DNA of 64,000 nucleotides from Phycisphaerae bacterium (GTDB lineage: Bacteria > Planctomycetota > Phycisphaerae > Phycisphaerales > UBA1924), in assembly GCA_030429705.1 (NCBI GenBank), contig JAUIES010000003.1, positions 310,001 to 374,000 of the forward strand, in the 5' to 3' direction. Shown piece after piece: positions 1 to 8,296 of this stretch; position 1 is the first letter of the stretch; each line of letters starts with the position of its first letter. The translations under genes were made by a program, and so were the position numbers. The notes under the pieces were generated by a model that made no database searches, had not been told where the DNA came from, and worked only from the letters and a program-made list of their open reading frames with translations.

Positions 1-2
1 TG

Positions 3-602
3 CTCTGGGCCGATGTAGATTGGGACCGAGGGCGGCTATTCATCCGATCCCCAAAGACAGCGAGGCACGAGGGGGGCGAGGGCCGATGGATTCCCATGTT
101 CCCCGAGTTGCACGAACCCCTCATGGACCTGTTCGAGTTGGCCGAGCCGGGGCATGAGCGGGTGCTGTGGGCGTTTGGCCCGCGATACAACCCACGAACG
201 GGCATGATGCGCGCCGTTCACCGTGCGGGGCTGGAACCGTGGCCGAGGCTCTTTCACAATCTCCGGGCGAGCCGACAAACCGAACTGGCTGGGGAGTATC
301 CGCTCCATGTTGTGTGCGAGTGGTTGGGCAATACTCGGCTGGTTGCGTCGAAGCACTACCTGACCACGACCCCCGCCGATTGGGAGCGTGCAACAGGCGG
401 CGCAAAATGCGGCGCACTCACTGGCAAAACAGTGGCGCACAATGCGGCGCAGCATGTTCCCGCATTGTCTCGCATGGAGTCGCCCGAGAGTTCGCAACGC
501 CTTGGGGCGAGCGAGGTTAGGCGAGATTCTGCGGCATCGTGCGACGCGGCGCAAAACCGAAAAGTGATCCCGGCGGGATTCGAACCCGCGTTACCAGGAT
601 GA
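3..602 (+). CDS. Site-specific tyrosine recombinase (integrase), C-terminal part, 5' end outside window
   Basis: The frame is open from the window edge, so the gene starts upstream. It begins LWADVDWDRGRLFIRSPKTA, a pattern typical of planctomycete phage-type integrases. The catalytic C-terminal half is visible: an H-x-x-R box (HNLRASRQTEL), a WLGNTRL segment where many relatives have LGH, and the likely nucleophile tyrosine in KHYLT. Family members break and rejoin DNA through a covalent phosphotyrosine to integrate or excise a mobile element. The last 12 residues (VIPAGFEPALPG) come from reading into the 3' half of the tRNA-Glu gene on the other strand, and the stop codon lies inside that tRNA. 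The mobile element therefore extends left and abuts the tRNA. Whether the enzyme is active cannot be judged without the N-terminal part. Confidence 0.85.
   Translation, partial: LWADVDWDRGRLFIRSPKTARHEGGEGRWIPMFPELHEPLMDLFELAEPGHERVLWAFGPRYNPRTGMMRAVHRAGLEPWPRLFHNLRASRQTELAGEYPLHVVCEWLGNTRLVASKHYLTTTPADWERATGGAKCGALTGKTVAHNAAQHVPALSRMESPESSQRLGASEVRRDSAASCDAAQNRKVIPAGFEPALPG
565..602. other. Probable attachment-site core in the tRNA-Glu 3' half
   Basis: The integrase stop codon (600-602) lies inside the tRNA-Glu gene and the element lies on the 3' side of the tRNA. This is the standard geometry for tRNA-targeting tyrosine recombinases, whose crossover usually lies in the T-arm/3' end region. 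The partner copy of the direct repeat would be left of the window and cannot be seen, so the core limits are inferred only from the overlap. Confidence 0.5.
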
Positions 603-639
603 AAACCTGGTGTCCTAGACCTGACTAGACGACGGGACC
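565..639 (-). tRNA. tRNA-Glu (anticodon UUC)
   Basis: Reading the minus strand gives a full cloverleaf of 75 nt. The 7-bp acceptor stem is GGTCCCG/CGGGATC with one G-U pair and discriminator A. The anticodon stem CCAGG/CCTGG carries loop TTTTCAT with anticodon TTC, and the T arm has GGTTCGAATCC. No 3' CCA is encoded in the discriminator region. The 3' half (565-602) is overlapped by the integrase reading frame on the other strand, consistent with an integration site. The gene itself looks intact. Confidence 0.96.
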
Positions 640-704
640 AGAAGACGCGATTGTAGCCCACCATACCGCCCGGTTGCCACCCCTTGGCGCAGGTATCATC
701 GTTC

Positions 705-1457
705 ATGCCGGATGGCCTTGCATCAGTCAAGCCGATCACCGTTCCCGAGGGCACGCGGGTCGTGGTTTTGTTCGGAGGCAGCTTCGACCCACCACACCGG
801 TCTCACCTGGCATTCGCGAGGTTGATCAACGAGACGATTCACGATTCATGGGTCTGCATGGTCCCAGCGGCACGCTCGCCGTTCAAAATCGATGCTCCGG
901 GTGCCACAGGCGAACAGCGAGTCGACATGCTTCGGCTCGGGCTCCACGACATACAACTCGGCTCTCACCAGGCGGGCATCTGGACCGATGAACTCGATCG
1001 AGGTGGAAGGACCAGTTATTTTATCGAGACTCTGCGCCGAGCACGGACCGTCGTTCCGCCGGATGTCACCATTCGATTTGTGTTCGGAAGCGACCAACTC
1101 GCTGCGTTTCACCGCTGGCGCGATGCACACGCCATCCTCAGTCTGGCTGCACCGATCATCCTCATGCGAGGTGGAAGCGAACTTGCAACGCGACCGACGG
1201 TTGATCAAGCAATGATCGACGATGTGCGCCAGTGGCTCGCAAGAGAAGGAGGGTGCGAAACATGGTCACCCGAAGAGGTCGATCAGCTCGCTGCCGGCCT
1301 GATCGAAGGGCAACCAATTGAAGACACCGCATCGACACAGATTCGCATGTTGCTGACCGAACAGTCGCGATCAATCTTGCTCAATCGACTCCTGACACCA
1401 AGTGTGCTTGCCTATATACGACGCGAGGAACTTTACAAAGATGACACGGACGACTGA
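705..1457 (+). CDS. nadD: Nicotinate-nucleotide adenylyltransferase (NadD family)
   Basis: A 250-residue protein with the nucleotidyltransferase signature GGSFDPPHRSHL (residues 24-35), a GSDQLAAFHRWRD segment that matches the NadD G-x-D-x-L...W region, and a C-terminal STQIR motif corresponding to ISSTxIR. NadD transfers AMP from ATP to nicotinate mononucleotide in NAD synthesis in the cytoplasm. The usual HxGH motif reads HRSH here, so the conserved Gly is Ser. I place the start at ATG 705 because it leaves a short normal N-terminus; a TTG at 684 is in frame. The gene follows the tRNA-Glu region and stands alone. A related cytidylyltransferase-type enzyme is the main alternative. Confidence 0.85.
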   Translation: MPDGLASVKPITVPEGTRVVVLFGGSFDPPHRSHLAFARLINETIHDSWVCMVPAARSPFKIDAPGATGEQRVDMLRLGLHDIQLGSHQAGIWTDELDRGGRTSYFIETLRRARTVVPPDVTIRFVFGSDQLAAFHRWRDAHAILSLAAPIILMRGGSELATRPTVDQAMIDDVRQWLAREGGCETWSPEEVDQLAAGLIEGQPIEDTASTQIRMLLTEQSRSILLNRLLTPSVLAYIRREELYKDDTDD

Positions 1458-1537
1458 ACGGTCGACCGAGTGTGTCCTGCCGGGCGTGACGGGCCGGTGA
1501 TGCTGACGCTGGTCGAAAACTGTGGTACGCTCCACTC

Positions 1538-3037
1538 ATGGCTTCACACAGGCTGAGTATGAAAGCAAGTTGGTTGATCGCGGTCGTTCTGACATGGTCA
1601 ACAGCGAATGCAGGGCAGGAACATCAACCAGCCCACGACGAATCAAATGAGCGACCCAACATCATCATCATCGTTTCTGATGACCAGGGGCATGGCGATG
1701 TCGCTCATTTCGGCGGCGATATCCGAACGCCCAATATCGACCGCATCGCTACAGAGGGCGCGACCTGGACCGACTGGTATGTGGCGGCTCCGGTGTGCAC
1801 ACCAAGCCGATTTGCACTTTTGACCGGTCGACATCCGCAACGCTCGAAGTATGGTCTCGCCAGCGTCATCATGATTCTCGACGAATCGCACAACGCCAAG
1901 CGCATTGCAGACGACGAGCCAACATTCGCAGGTGCCTTGCAGCAGGCTGGCTATCAGACTGCGCTCGTCGGCAAGTGGCACCTCGGTCACGGCGGATCAG
2001 AGGCGTGGCCAACCGCTCATGGGTTTGATTCATTCTACGGCACTCGGGGGGGATGTATTGATTTCTTTCGCCACGGCTATGGTGATCGACCCGACTGGTT
2101 CAGGCAGAATCAGCCGCTCGACGAACCGGGGTACGCCACAGATCTGTTGACCGACGAAGCCGTTCGCATCATCGAAGAACGCAACCCGGACCAGCCGCTC
2201 CTGATGGTGCTCAGTTACAACGCACCTCATTATGGCAAGACGCGCGATGACGAAGTGCCAGAGCCTACCGGCGCGAACTCCGAAACGAATGAACGAACGC
2301 TCCTGACGAAACTGCACGGCACCTACCAAGACGACGAGGGTGGACAGTTTCGCGTCTCCAACTCGCTCCAGGCCAAAACGGTCGACATGGACCGTCTCGA
2401 CCGGATCGGTTTTACCGGTGACAACAAACGCCGCCATTTCGCCGCGATGGTTGTTTCGATGGACGACGGCATCGGACGCGTACTTGATGCGCTCGATCGC
2501 CAGTCGATCGCCGACAACACGCTGGTCATCTTTTTCGCCGACAACGGGGCCGATGAAACGGTTTCCTCTGCAGGTAGCAGCGGCCCGTACCGCGGCGCGA
2601 AACACACTCTGTGGGAAGGTGGTATTCGCGTGCCGTGCGCCATGCGATGGCCGAATCAAATCGCACCCGGTACCGTGATCAGTGCGCCGGGCAGTGCGAT
2701 GGATATTCCGGCGACCCTGGCTGCCATCGGAGGTGTCAAGGCGGAAGCGTCAGCGGCCTTTCTCGACTCGTTCGATTTCTCGCCACTGTTCCGTAACGAT
2801 GAATCTGCACAGCAGCAGACGATTGAGCAGTTGAACCATCGCCCCCTCATATGGGTGCGAGGCAATTCCCGAGCTATTCGTCTGGGCCAATGGAAAATGG
2901 TCGGCGATCAGTTGTTCAACCTGGAGACCGATCCCGGTGAACAACATGCAGAAACCCCTGAAGACCCTCATTTGGTAGCCGAGATGATGCGGATTCGGGA
3001 CTCTCGCATCAACGCCTATCGCTCAAGGGGGCCCTGA
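1538..3037 (+). CDS. Secreted sulfatase (arylsulfatase A-like)
   Basis: A 499-residue protein with a signal peptide (hydrophobic LIAVVLTW, likely cleavage after NAG near residue 26). The sulfatase core follows: PNIIIIVSDDQGHGD (metal-binding DD at 48-49), TPNIDRIATEG, and the sulfatase signature CTPSR at residues 87-91, whose Cys87 would be converted to formylglycine. Later come GKWHLG and FFADNGADE (metal-binding D-N). It is expected to hydrolyse sulfate esters, probably of algal or other polysaccharides, outside the cytoplasm; planctomycetes carry many such genes. It converges on the oppB-like gene. The Cys-type active site needs a formylglycine-generating enzyme, and none is encoded in this window. 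The exact substrate cannot be told. Confidence 0.93.
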   Translation: MASHRLSMKASWLIAVVLTWSTANAGQEHQPAHDESNERPNIIIIVSDDQGHGDVAHFGGDIRTPNIDRIATEGATWTDWYVAAPVCTPSRFALLTGRHPQRSKYGLASVIMILDESHNAKRIADDEPTFAGALQQAGYQTALVGKWHLGHGGSEAWPTAHGFDSFYGTRGGCIDFFRHGYGDRPDWFRQNQPLDEPGYATDLLTDEAVRIIEERNPDQPLLMVLSYNAPHYGKTRDDEVPEPTGANSETNERTLLTKLHGTYQDDEGGQFRVSNSLQAKTVDMDRLDRIGFTGDNKRRHFAAMVVSMDDGIGRVLDALDRQSIADNTLVIFFADNGADETVSSAGSSGPYRGAKHTLWEGGIRVPCAMRWPNQIAPGTVISAPGSAMDIPATLAAIGGVKAEASAAFLDSFDFSPLFRNDESAQQQTIEQLNHRPLIWVRGNSRAIRLGQWKMVGDQLFNLETDPGEQHAETPEDPHLVAEMMRIRDSRINAYRSRGP

Positions 3038-3060
3038 TGCCCCGTGCGTCAGCGGTGAAC

Positions 3061-4071
3061 TCATTGCTCGATGCGCGGGTCCACCCACCGGTAGAGCACA
3101 TCAACAATCAGGTTAAACACGATCAGCATCGTCGCAAAAACCAGCACAACACCGATGATTAGAAAGAGATCTTTCGTCTGGACTGCATTGACGAAGTGCT
3201 CGCCGAGCCCGGGAATGCTGAACACCCGTTCGACAATAAACGACCCGGTCATGGCGAGCGCCGTGGCGGGGCCCAGAAACGATAGCACCGGCAAAAAGGC
3301 GTTCTTGAGTGCGTGTTTGACGATGACCGTCTGCTCGCTGGCTCCTTTCGCGCGAGCGGTGCGAATGTAGTCGGCGCCGAGCGTTTCGATCATGCCCATC
3401 CGAGTCAGACGCGCGATGTAGGCTGCGAATGGAAGCGATAACGCAACTGCTGGCAGGATGATCCGGTCAACGGTCCCCCAGCCGGCCACAGGGAAGATCG
3501 GCACCCACACGCTGAATGCCAGCAGCAGCACCGTCCCCGTCACAAAACTCGGCAAACTAATGCCGATCAAGGCCACCGCCAGCGTACTGATGTCGGCGAA
3601 TGAGTTCGGCTTCACCGCGCCGATCACACCCGCACCAACGCCTACGACGAGTGCGATCAAAATGGCAACAATCCCAAGCGTTGCTGAAACAGGAAGAGCG
3701 GACACGATAATCTCGTTCACCGTCCAGTCTTCGTAACTGAGCGATGGTCCGAGATTGAACACAAGCCGTTCGCGCGGCGCGACACCCAGAGCCTCCGCCG
3801 ATGCCCAATCTGCAGCGATGGTGCCATCGAGACGGTCTGCGACATAGTCGACCCCGGTCGCATTGGAAAGGTACGAAAAATAGAAAGTCCAGAACGAATC
3901 GAGGTTGTACTGCGCGAGCATGCGCTCTTTAACCGCCGCCGGGGGCTGGCGTCCCTCGTCGTTGTTCAGTGGGTCACCTGGGATCGCCCACGCAAGTGTC
4001 AATGTCAGCGTGTAGATCACCAACACGATCACAGGCAACTGCAACAATCGACGCACAATCAGACCGATCAC
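3061..4071 (-). CDS. Peptide/nickel ABC transporter permease (OppB/DppB family)
   Basis: A 336-residue inner-membrane protein. It starts with the family N-terminus (IVRRLLQLPVIVLVIYTLTL, then WAIPGDPL), continues with several hydrophobic segments, and has the EAA-type coupling loop GASEQTVIVKHALKNAF that contacts the ABC ATPase. It is one of two permeases expected for oligopeptide uptake. The GTG start overlaps the stop of the upstream binding-protein gene by 4 bp, so the two are translationally coupled. The region between TM1 and TM2 (about residues 60-120) is longer than in enteric OppB. No oppC, oppD or oppF follows, because the next gene is the convergent sulfatase. Confidence 0.92.
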   Translation of the reverse strand: MIGLIVRRLLQLPVIVLVIYTLTLTLAWAIPGDPLNNDEGRQPPAAVKERMLAQYNLDSFWTFYFSYLSNATGVDYVADRLDGTIAADWASAEALGVAPRERLVFNLGPSLSYEDWTVNEIIVSALPVSATLGIVAILIALVVGVGAGVIGAVKPNSFADISTLAVALIGISLPSFVTGTVLLLAFSVWVPIFPVAGWGTVDRIILPAVALSLPFAAYIARLTRMGMIETLGADYIRTARAKGASEQTVIVKHALKNAFLPVLSFLGPATALAMTGSFIVERVFSIPGLGEHFVNAVQTKDLFLIIGVVLVFATMLIVFNLIVDVLYRWVDPRIEQ

Positions 4072-5972
4072 GGCTCTTGCCCTTCATCGGTGCTGCCAGG
4101 CTTATGAGCGGGTGTAGGCATGCGTCGTGACACATCAGGTCCCTTGCTATCGCCGAGAATATCGATCAGGAACAGATTCTGATTCGTCCTTGGGTGCGGC
4201 GTCACGCCACTCACCTTGTCCGCGTCAAACAGGTACATCTGCACATAGTGATAAATCGGTATCAGCGGCAGATCTTCCTCGACAAGAATGCGTTCGGCTT
4301 CACTCAAGATCGCCATACGTTTTGCAGGGTCGAGTTCCAGTTTCGCCTGGTCGAGCAAATCATCGAAGACCGGGTTCGAATACTTACGGTCGTTGTTGCC
4401 ATCGCCGGTGCGATTGACTTCGAGAAAAGTCGTCGGGTCTCCATAGTCACCGTACCACCCGGCCCGGCTTGTCATGTAGTTCGCCTTTTTCAGGTCGTCC
4501 TTATAGACCTTCAGTTCTTTCTGCGCGAGTCGCGTCTTCACGCCGAGGTTTTCTTGCCAGTCGCGAGCGAGCGATTGAGCAATCAGATCGTGCCCCGAAT
4601 CCTTGTTGAAGAGGAGTTCAACCGTCGGGAACTGCGATGGGTCGGGATAGCCCGCAGCCGCAAGTTCAGCCCGGGCTCGCTCGGGGTCAAAAGGCAGCCC
4701 GCGCGGCGAGACATATCCACCAATCGAACCGGGGGGGATCATCGTCGAAGCAACCGGCTCACCCGTCCGCTTGATATCTTTGACGATCGTTTCCTTATTG
4801 ACAGCCATCGCAAACGCACGCCGCACCTGCGGGTCATGAAACGGATTCACCCGTCCGTCGGGCAGTTTCTCAAGGCAGTTGAAGTTGTACCAATAGGTCG
4901 CAAACGCCGGGCCCGCATGTATGTTCTTCCTCGGATCGCTGGGCAAGTGCCGATCGATCTCCATGTGGTCCATGCCGCTCGCCTTGAGGCGGTCATATTC
5001 AGCCTGATGCTCGCGATAAAACGCCAACTTCTGGGCGTACATATCCGCGCGGTAGGACACCGCAAGGTCGGTCACCCAGTCGACCGACCCTGTTTCAAAA
5101 GCCAGCACCTGCGCATTCGGATCACTTACGACCGGCGCATAAATCGAGTCAATCGCAATGGCATCAGCATCCCAGTAGTGGGGGTTCTTCGTGAGGTACA
5201 TGTCTCGTTTGAATCGCCAACGCTCGAGTTGAAACGCACCATTACTCACGATCAACGGCGGCTTCGTCCACCCGGTCTCAAGACGCAATACACCCGTCTC
5301 CGCGTCCACCGTCTCATACTGCGACACCAAAGGGGGATACACCGGGCTGAAGGTGGCAAACGCGGCCAGATCAAGAAAGAACGGCGTCGGCTCATACAAC
5401 GAGACCACCAGCGTTCGATCGTCCGGAGCATCGAGCGCCACCATTTCATCAAACTTCGCCAATGTGTCCTGCCAGAGTTGCTCTGCTGCAGCCCGGTTCT
5501 TCACCGGTTGCTCGACATACGCATCGAGCGCCGCCGAACGCCAGTCAAAGAATTCCTGTGATCCGGCGATGAGTTGAAACAACGCTGTGTAGTCGGCTGC
5601 GGTATCAGGCAAGAGAGCCCGTCGCCACGAATACACAAACTGCGGCGCCGTAACCGGTTCGCCGTTCGACCACCGTGCATCGTCGCGCAAGTGGAATGTA
5701 TAAGTCAGCCCGTCATCCGAAACTTCCCACGATTCGGCGACACCGGGGATGATGTCGAATCCCGGCGTGAACACATCGTTGCGAACCAACGGCTCAAACA
5801 GCGCGCGGCACAATCGCATGTCAGGCATCCAACTCATCCGCTGGGGATCAATCGTCGTGACACCTGTGCCATTGATGAAGTTGAAGTCTGCCGGTGGAAG
5901 CGGTCGATCGGTAAAGACCGTCAACGCTGCCAACAGAACCAATGCAAGAAGTGGGGCGGCCAGTTTGACCAT
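4068..5972 (-). CDS. Oligopeptide ABC transporter substrate-binding protein (OppA/SBP_bac_5 family)
   Basis: A 634-residue exported protein. The N-terminus (VKLAAPLLALVLLAALTVF) is hydrophobic but has no lipobox cysteine, so it is either a membrane anchor or an uncleaved signal. Then follows the cluster-5 binding protein pattern: NGTGVTTIDPQRMSWMPDMRL, SWEVSDDGLTYTFHLRDDARWSNGEPVTA, YSWRRAL, RRAFAMAVNKETI, and a C-terminal EAERILVEEDLPLIPIYHY. It should bind peptides outside the inner membrane for the permease encoded next to it, which it overlaps by 4 bp. The C-terminal tail of about 40 residues after LFLIDILG is low-complexity and hydrophilic. The substrate could also be another small oligomer. 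Confidence 0.92.
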   Translation of the reverse strand: MVKLAAPLLALVLLAALTVFTDRPLPPADFNFINGTGVTTIDPQRMSWMPDMRLCRALFEPLVRNDVFTPGFDIIPGVAESWEVSDDGLTYTFHLRDDARWSNGEPVTAPQFVYSWRRALLPDTAADYTALFQLIAGSQEFFDWRSAALDAYVEQPVKNRAAAEQLWQDTLAKFDEMVALDAPDDRTLVVSLYEPTPFFLDLAAFATFSPVYPPLVSQYETVDAETGVLRLETGWTKPPLIVSNGAFQLERWRFKRDMYLTKNPHYWDADAIAIDSIYAPVVSDPNAQVLAFETGSVDWVTDLAVSYRADMYAQKLAFYREHQAEYDRLKASGMDHMEIDRHLPSDPRKNIHAGPAFATYWYNFNCLEKLPDGRVNPFHDPQVRRAFAMAVNKETIVKDIKRTGEPVASTMIPPGSIGGYVSPRGLPFDPERARAELAAAGYPDPSQFPTVELLFNKDSGHDLIAQSLARDWQENLGVKTRLAQKELKVYKDDLKKANYMTSRAGWYGDYGDPTTFLEVNRTGDGNNDRKYSNPVFDDLLDQAKLELDPAKRMAILSEAERILVEEDLPLIPIYHYVQMYLFDADKVSGVTPHPRTNQNLFLIDILGDSKGPDVSRRMPTPAHKPGSTDEGQEP

Positions 5973-6012
5973 GGCCTAGGGTAGGACGACTAAACCACGC
6001 GTCGAAACCAAT

Positions 6013-7167
6013 CTACTCGATCTTTGCCCAGCCGTCGGAAAAGCCGTACATGATGCGAAGGATTTCGAGCGTGCGAATCACGCCAAGTCTGACCCGCTGC
6101 ATATCACGACCAGCAAGTGCAGCCGCGATTCCAGCAGGGTTCGGGATGCCGGTCGCATCGACCGGTCGACCCGGATTCGAACTGTTGTAGTCAACGATCA
6201 GGATTGAGTTCACTTCCATACAGCGTTGAGCCATGCGTTGCAGGTACCGACGCGAGGCGTCAGCGTTTGCGGGTGTGTTCTCGTAAGTTCTCGTCACAAA
6301 CGCCAGTGTCTGTCCGACCAGTTGACCCAGCGCTTTGGCGACCGGAGTTGGCATCGCTTCCGTTGCATTCCGCATGACGAGGTAGGACCGAACGGCCTCC
6401 ATGGCTTCGAGATCAACGAGCAACGCGTCGATGTCGCGGGCACTCGTGCCCGGAGCTCGGTTGCCGCGAGCCGCGTGTCTGGCTGCAATCGCAGTCGCAA
6501 GTGCCTGTGCCGCAGCACCATGAGCCTCCTTGAGTTCGACCCTGCTGCCCTGAGCAAGCGCTCGCAGCGCCCTCGTTTGCAGCAAGGCGATGTCAGGATC
6601 ATCAGTCTCGGTCAGACTCTGGCCGATCGTGGTTGCCAATCGGCTCAGCGTTGCCTGGCTGACCGCGAGGCCGCCAATATCAGATTCGAGAAACATGACC
6701 CGAACTTGCCCAAGCGCCATGAGTCGGTCACTTTTTTCAGCATCTGTGTTGTTCGGATCCATCGCTCTGGTGAACCAACGAGCAGAATCTTCGGTCGCCA
6801 ATTTCGCTGCCAGTCGATATCCGGCAAATCGACTCCATCGACTCGAAGCTGAAAGGCTCTCTTCGATATGCGGCGCCAACATCGAAGTTGATGCCTGACG
6901 AAACGCAGTTGATACAGAGGCAGCATCAAACATCGAGAGCAGGTTGTCGCGAGCCGATCGTTGCTGCGCAATGGTCCCAGACTTCATGGTCTCGTAGTTT
7001 TCGTTGATGTACGCAGCCAGTTGTTCGCGTGCTTGCCCGGTGACGGTGCTGGCTTCTCGAATCCCCTGTGGCAGAGGTGTCGTCTGAGCAAAGACCGGGA
7101 GCGACATCACGCTCATGAGCACAAGGGCGATTGCCCGACAAAGTTGTTCCGATGCGGCTCGTCCCAA
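6013..7167 (-). CDS. Secreted alpha-helical protein of unknown function
   Basis: A 384-residue protein with a signal peptide (AIALVLMSVMSLPVFAQ, likely cleavage at AQ/TT). The mature part is rich in Ala, Arg and Leu and predicts as helical throughout, with no catalytic motif I recognise. The start is a TTG at 7167 preceded by AAGGGG at about 8 nt spacing; an ATG in the same ribosome-binding region is out of frame. It lies 40 bp from the oppA-like gene on the same strand, with nothing tying the two functionally. The length and helix content would fit an export-associated structural or HEAT-like protein, but that is a guess. Confidence 0.75.
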   Translation of the reverse strand: MGRAASEQLCRAIALVLMSVMSLPVFAQTTPLPQGIREASTVTGQAREQLAAYINENYETMKSGTIAQQRSARDNLLSMFDAASVSTAFRQASTSMLAPHIEESLSASSRWSRFAGYRLAAKLATEDSARWFTRAMDPNNTDAEKSDRLMALGQVRVMFLESDIGGLAVSQATLSRLATTIGQSLTETDDPDIALLQTRALRALAQGSRVELKEAHGAAAQALATAIAARHAARGNRAPGTSARDIDALLVDLEAMEAVRSYLVMRNATEAMPTPVAKALGQLVGQTLAFVTRTYENTPANADASRRYLQRMAQRCMEVNSILIVDYNSSNPGRPVDATGIPNPAGIAAALAGRDMQRVRLGVIRTLEILRIMYGFSDGWAKIE

Positions 7168-7312
7168 GACGGCATCCCCTTCTCATGTGAGAGACATTGT
7201 CATCCGATTCGGCATTCAACCACGCAACGCGTTGCTCGTGGAACTCGAACGCTACCAGCACCCGTTCGCGGGGTCAACTTTAGCCCCGACCTGTCCACCA
7301 ATCCGGATTTAT

Positions 7313-8269
7313 TCAATACACCTCAAGCATCAGTCGGCTGGTGGGTTTGATCGACCGACCGATCATCTTTCGATTCCAACCAGACCGAGGTCCCGCTTCC
7401 ACGCTGACCGTCGCGAACAATCCCAACGCGCTCGGGGGTAAAACATCTGCCAGAGCACCGAGAATACTGACTTCCATGCCAGCAATCCCACACACATATA
7501 CCAATGTACGCCGACTGTGAAGCATCGGCTCCAACAACGAGCGATGAGTTCGCACACGCTCATGCACATATATGTGGCCATCACCGTCCGGGCCAGTTTC
7601 ACGGCTGATGGCTGTGAGATAAGTCAGTTGCGGGTGCGTTTCAGAGAGTGCCCGAAGATCATCGTCGTACAACAAATCAGTTGTATACGGCGATCCCATC
7701 ACCAAAACCACTTTGCTTGTTGGGTATTTGTCAGTAAGTTCGAGAATCATCCCGCGAAATGGAGCAATGCCCGTCCCCGTCGCGAAGAAAACGAAATCGT
7801 GATCCGCAGGGTTCTCCGGCAACAAAAACCGTTTACCACTCGGGCCGGTCACCAGGATCTCATCACCCACTTGAAGATCGCACAGATAGTTACTGGCGGT
7901 GCCACAAAACAAGCGATGGTCTTCGTGATGTTCGTCAATGAGTCGCTTGACGGTCGTCGCGAGAACATTCCCCTGTCCGTCTTCACCGCATGATGGACTC
8001 GCTATGGAGTACAGTCTGAGCTTGTGCGGTTTACCTCGTTCATCCAAGCCGGGTGGTAGTACACCAAAAGCCTGCCCGGCTTGAAATGAGCCCGCGAGCG
8101 CTGTGCCTGATACATCAATCTCGACATGTCTGACGAAACCGGCTGCTTTACGAGATCGTGTGCAAATCGTACTCGCACTGACACGCCCGACAACCGGCGC
8201 TTTCATCGTGACCACATTCACGCGCACAGGCGCGAGTTTGACTATTGATTCAGGTTCCGCCGGACGCAT
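7313..8269 (-). CDS. Ferredoxin/flavodoxin-NADP+ reductase (plant-type FNR family)
   Basis: A 318-residue protein with the two-domain FNR layout. The FAD domain contains KLRLYSIASPS (the R-x-Y-S flavin motif) and the CGTASNYLCDLQVGDE segment characteristic of plant-type reductases. The NADP(H) domain contains GPSGKRFLLP, FFATGTGIAPFRGM and VYVCGIAGME. The chain ends MLEVY, close to the C-terminal aromatic residue (usually Tyr) that stacks on the flavin. It moves electrons between ferredoxin or flavodoxin and NADP(H) in the cytoplasm. The start at 8269 has AGGGAGC just upstream. It lies 27 bp beyond the next minus-strand gene, so both may be in one transcript. An N-terminal extension of roughly 40 residues precedes the FAD domain. 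Confidence 0.93.
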   Translation of the reverse strand: MRPAEPESIVKLAPVRVNVVTMKAPVVGRVSASTICTRSRKAAGFVRHVEIDVSGTALAGSFQAGQAFGVLPPGLDERGKPHKLRLYSIASPSCGEDGQGNVLATTVKRLIDEHHEDHRLFCGTASNYLCDLQVGDEILVTGPSGKRFLLPENPADHDFVFFATGTGIAPFRGMILELTDKYPTSKVVLVMGSPYTTDLLYDDDLRALSETHPQLTYLTAISRETGPDGDGHIYVHERVRTHRSLLEPMLHSRRTLVYVCGIAGMEVSILGALADVLPPSALGLFATVSVEAGPRSGWNRKMIGRSIKPTSRLMLEVY

Positions 8270-8296
8270 AGACGCTCCCTCTTCGGCAAGTGTCTA

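Noticed and set aside
4194-5561. 455-codon plus-strand frame opposite the oppA-like gene
   Set aside because: Arg/Ile-rich antisense shadow of a gene with clear SBP_bac_5 motifs.
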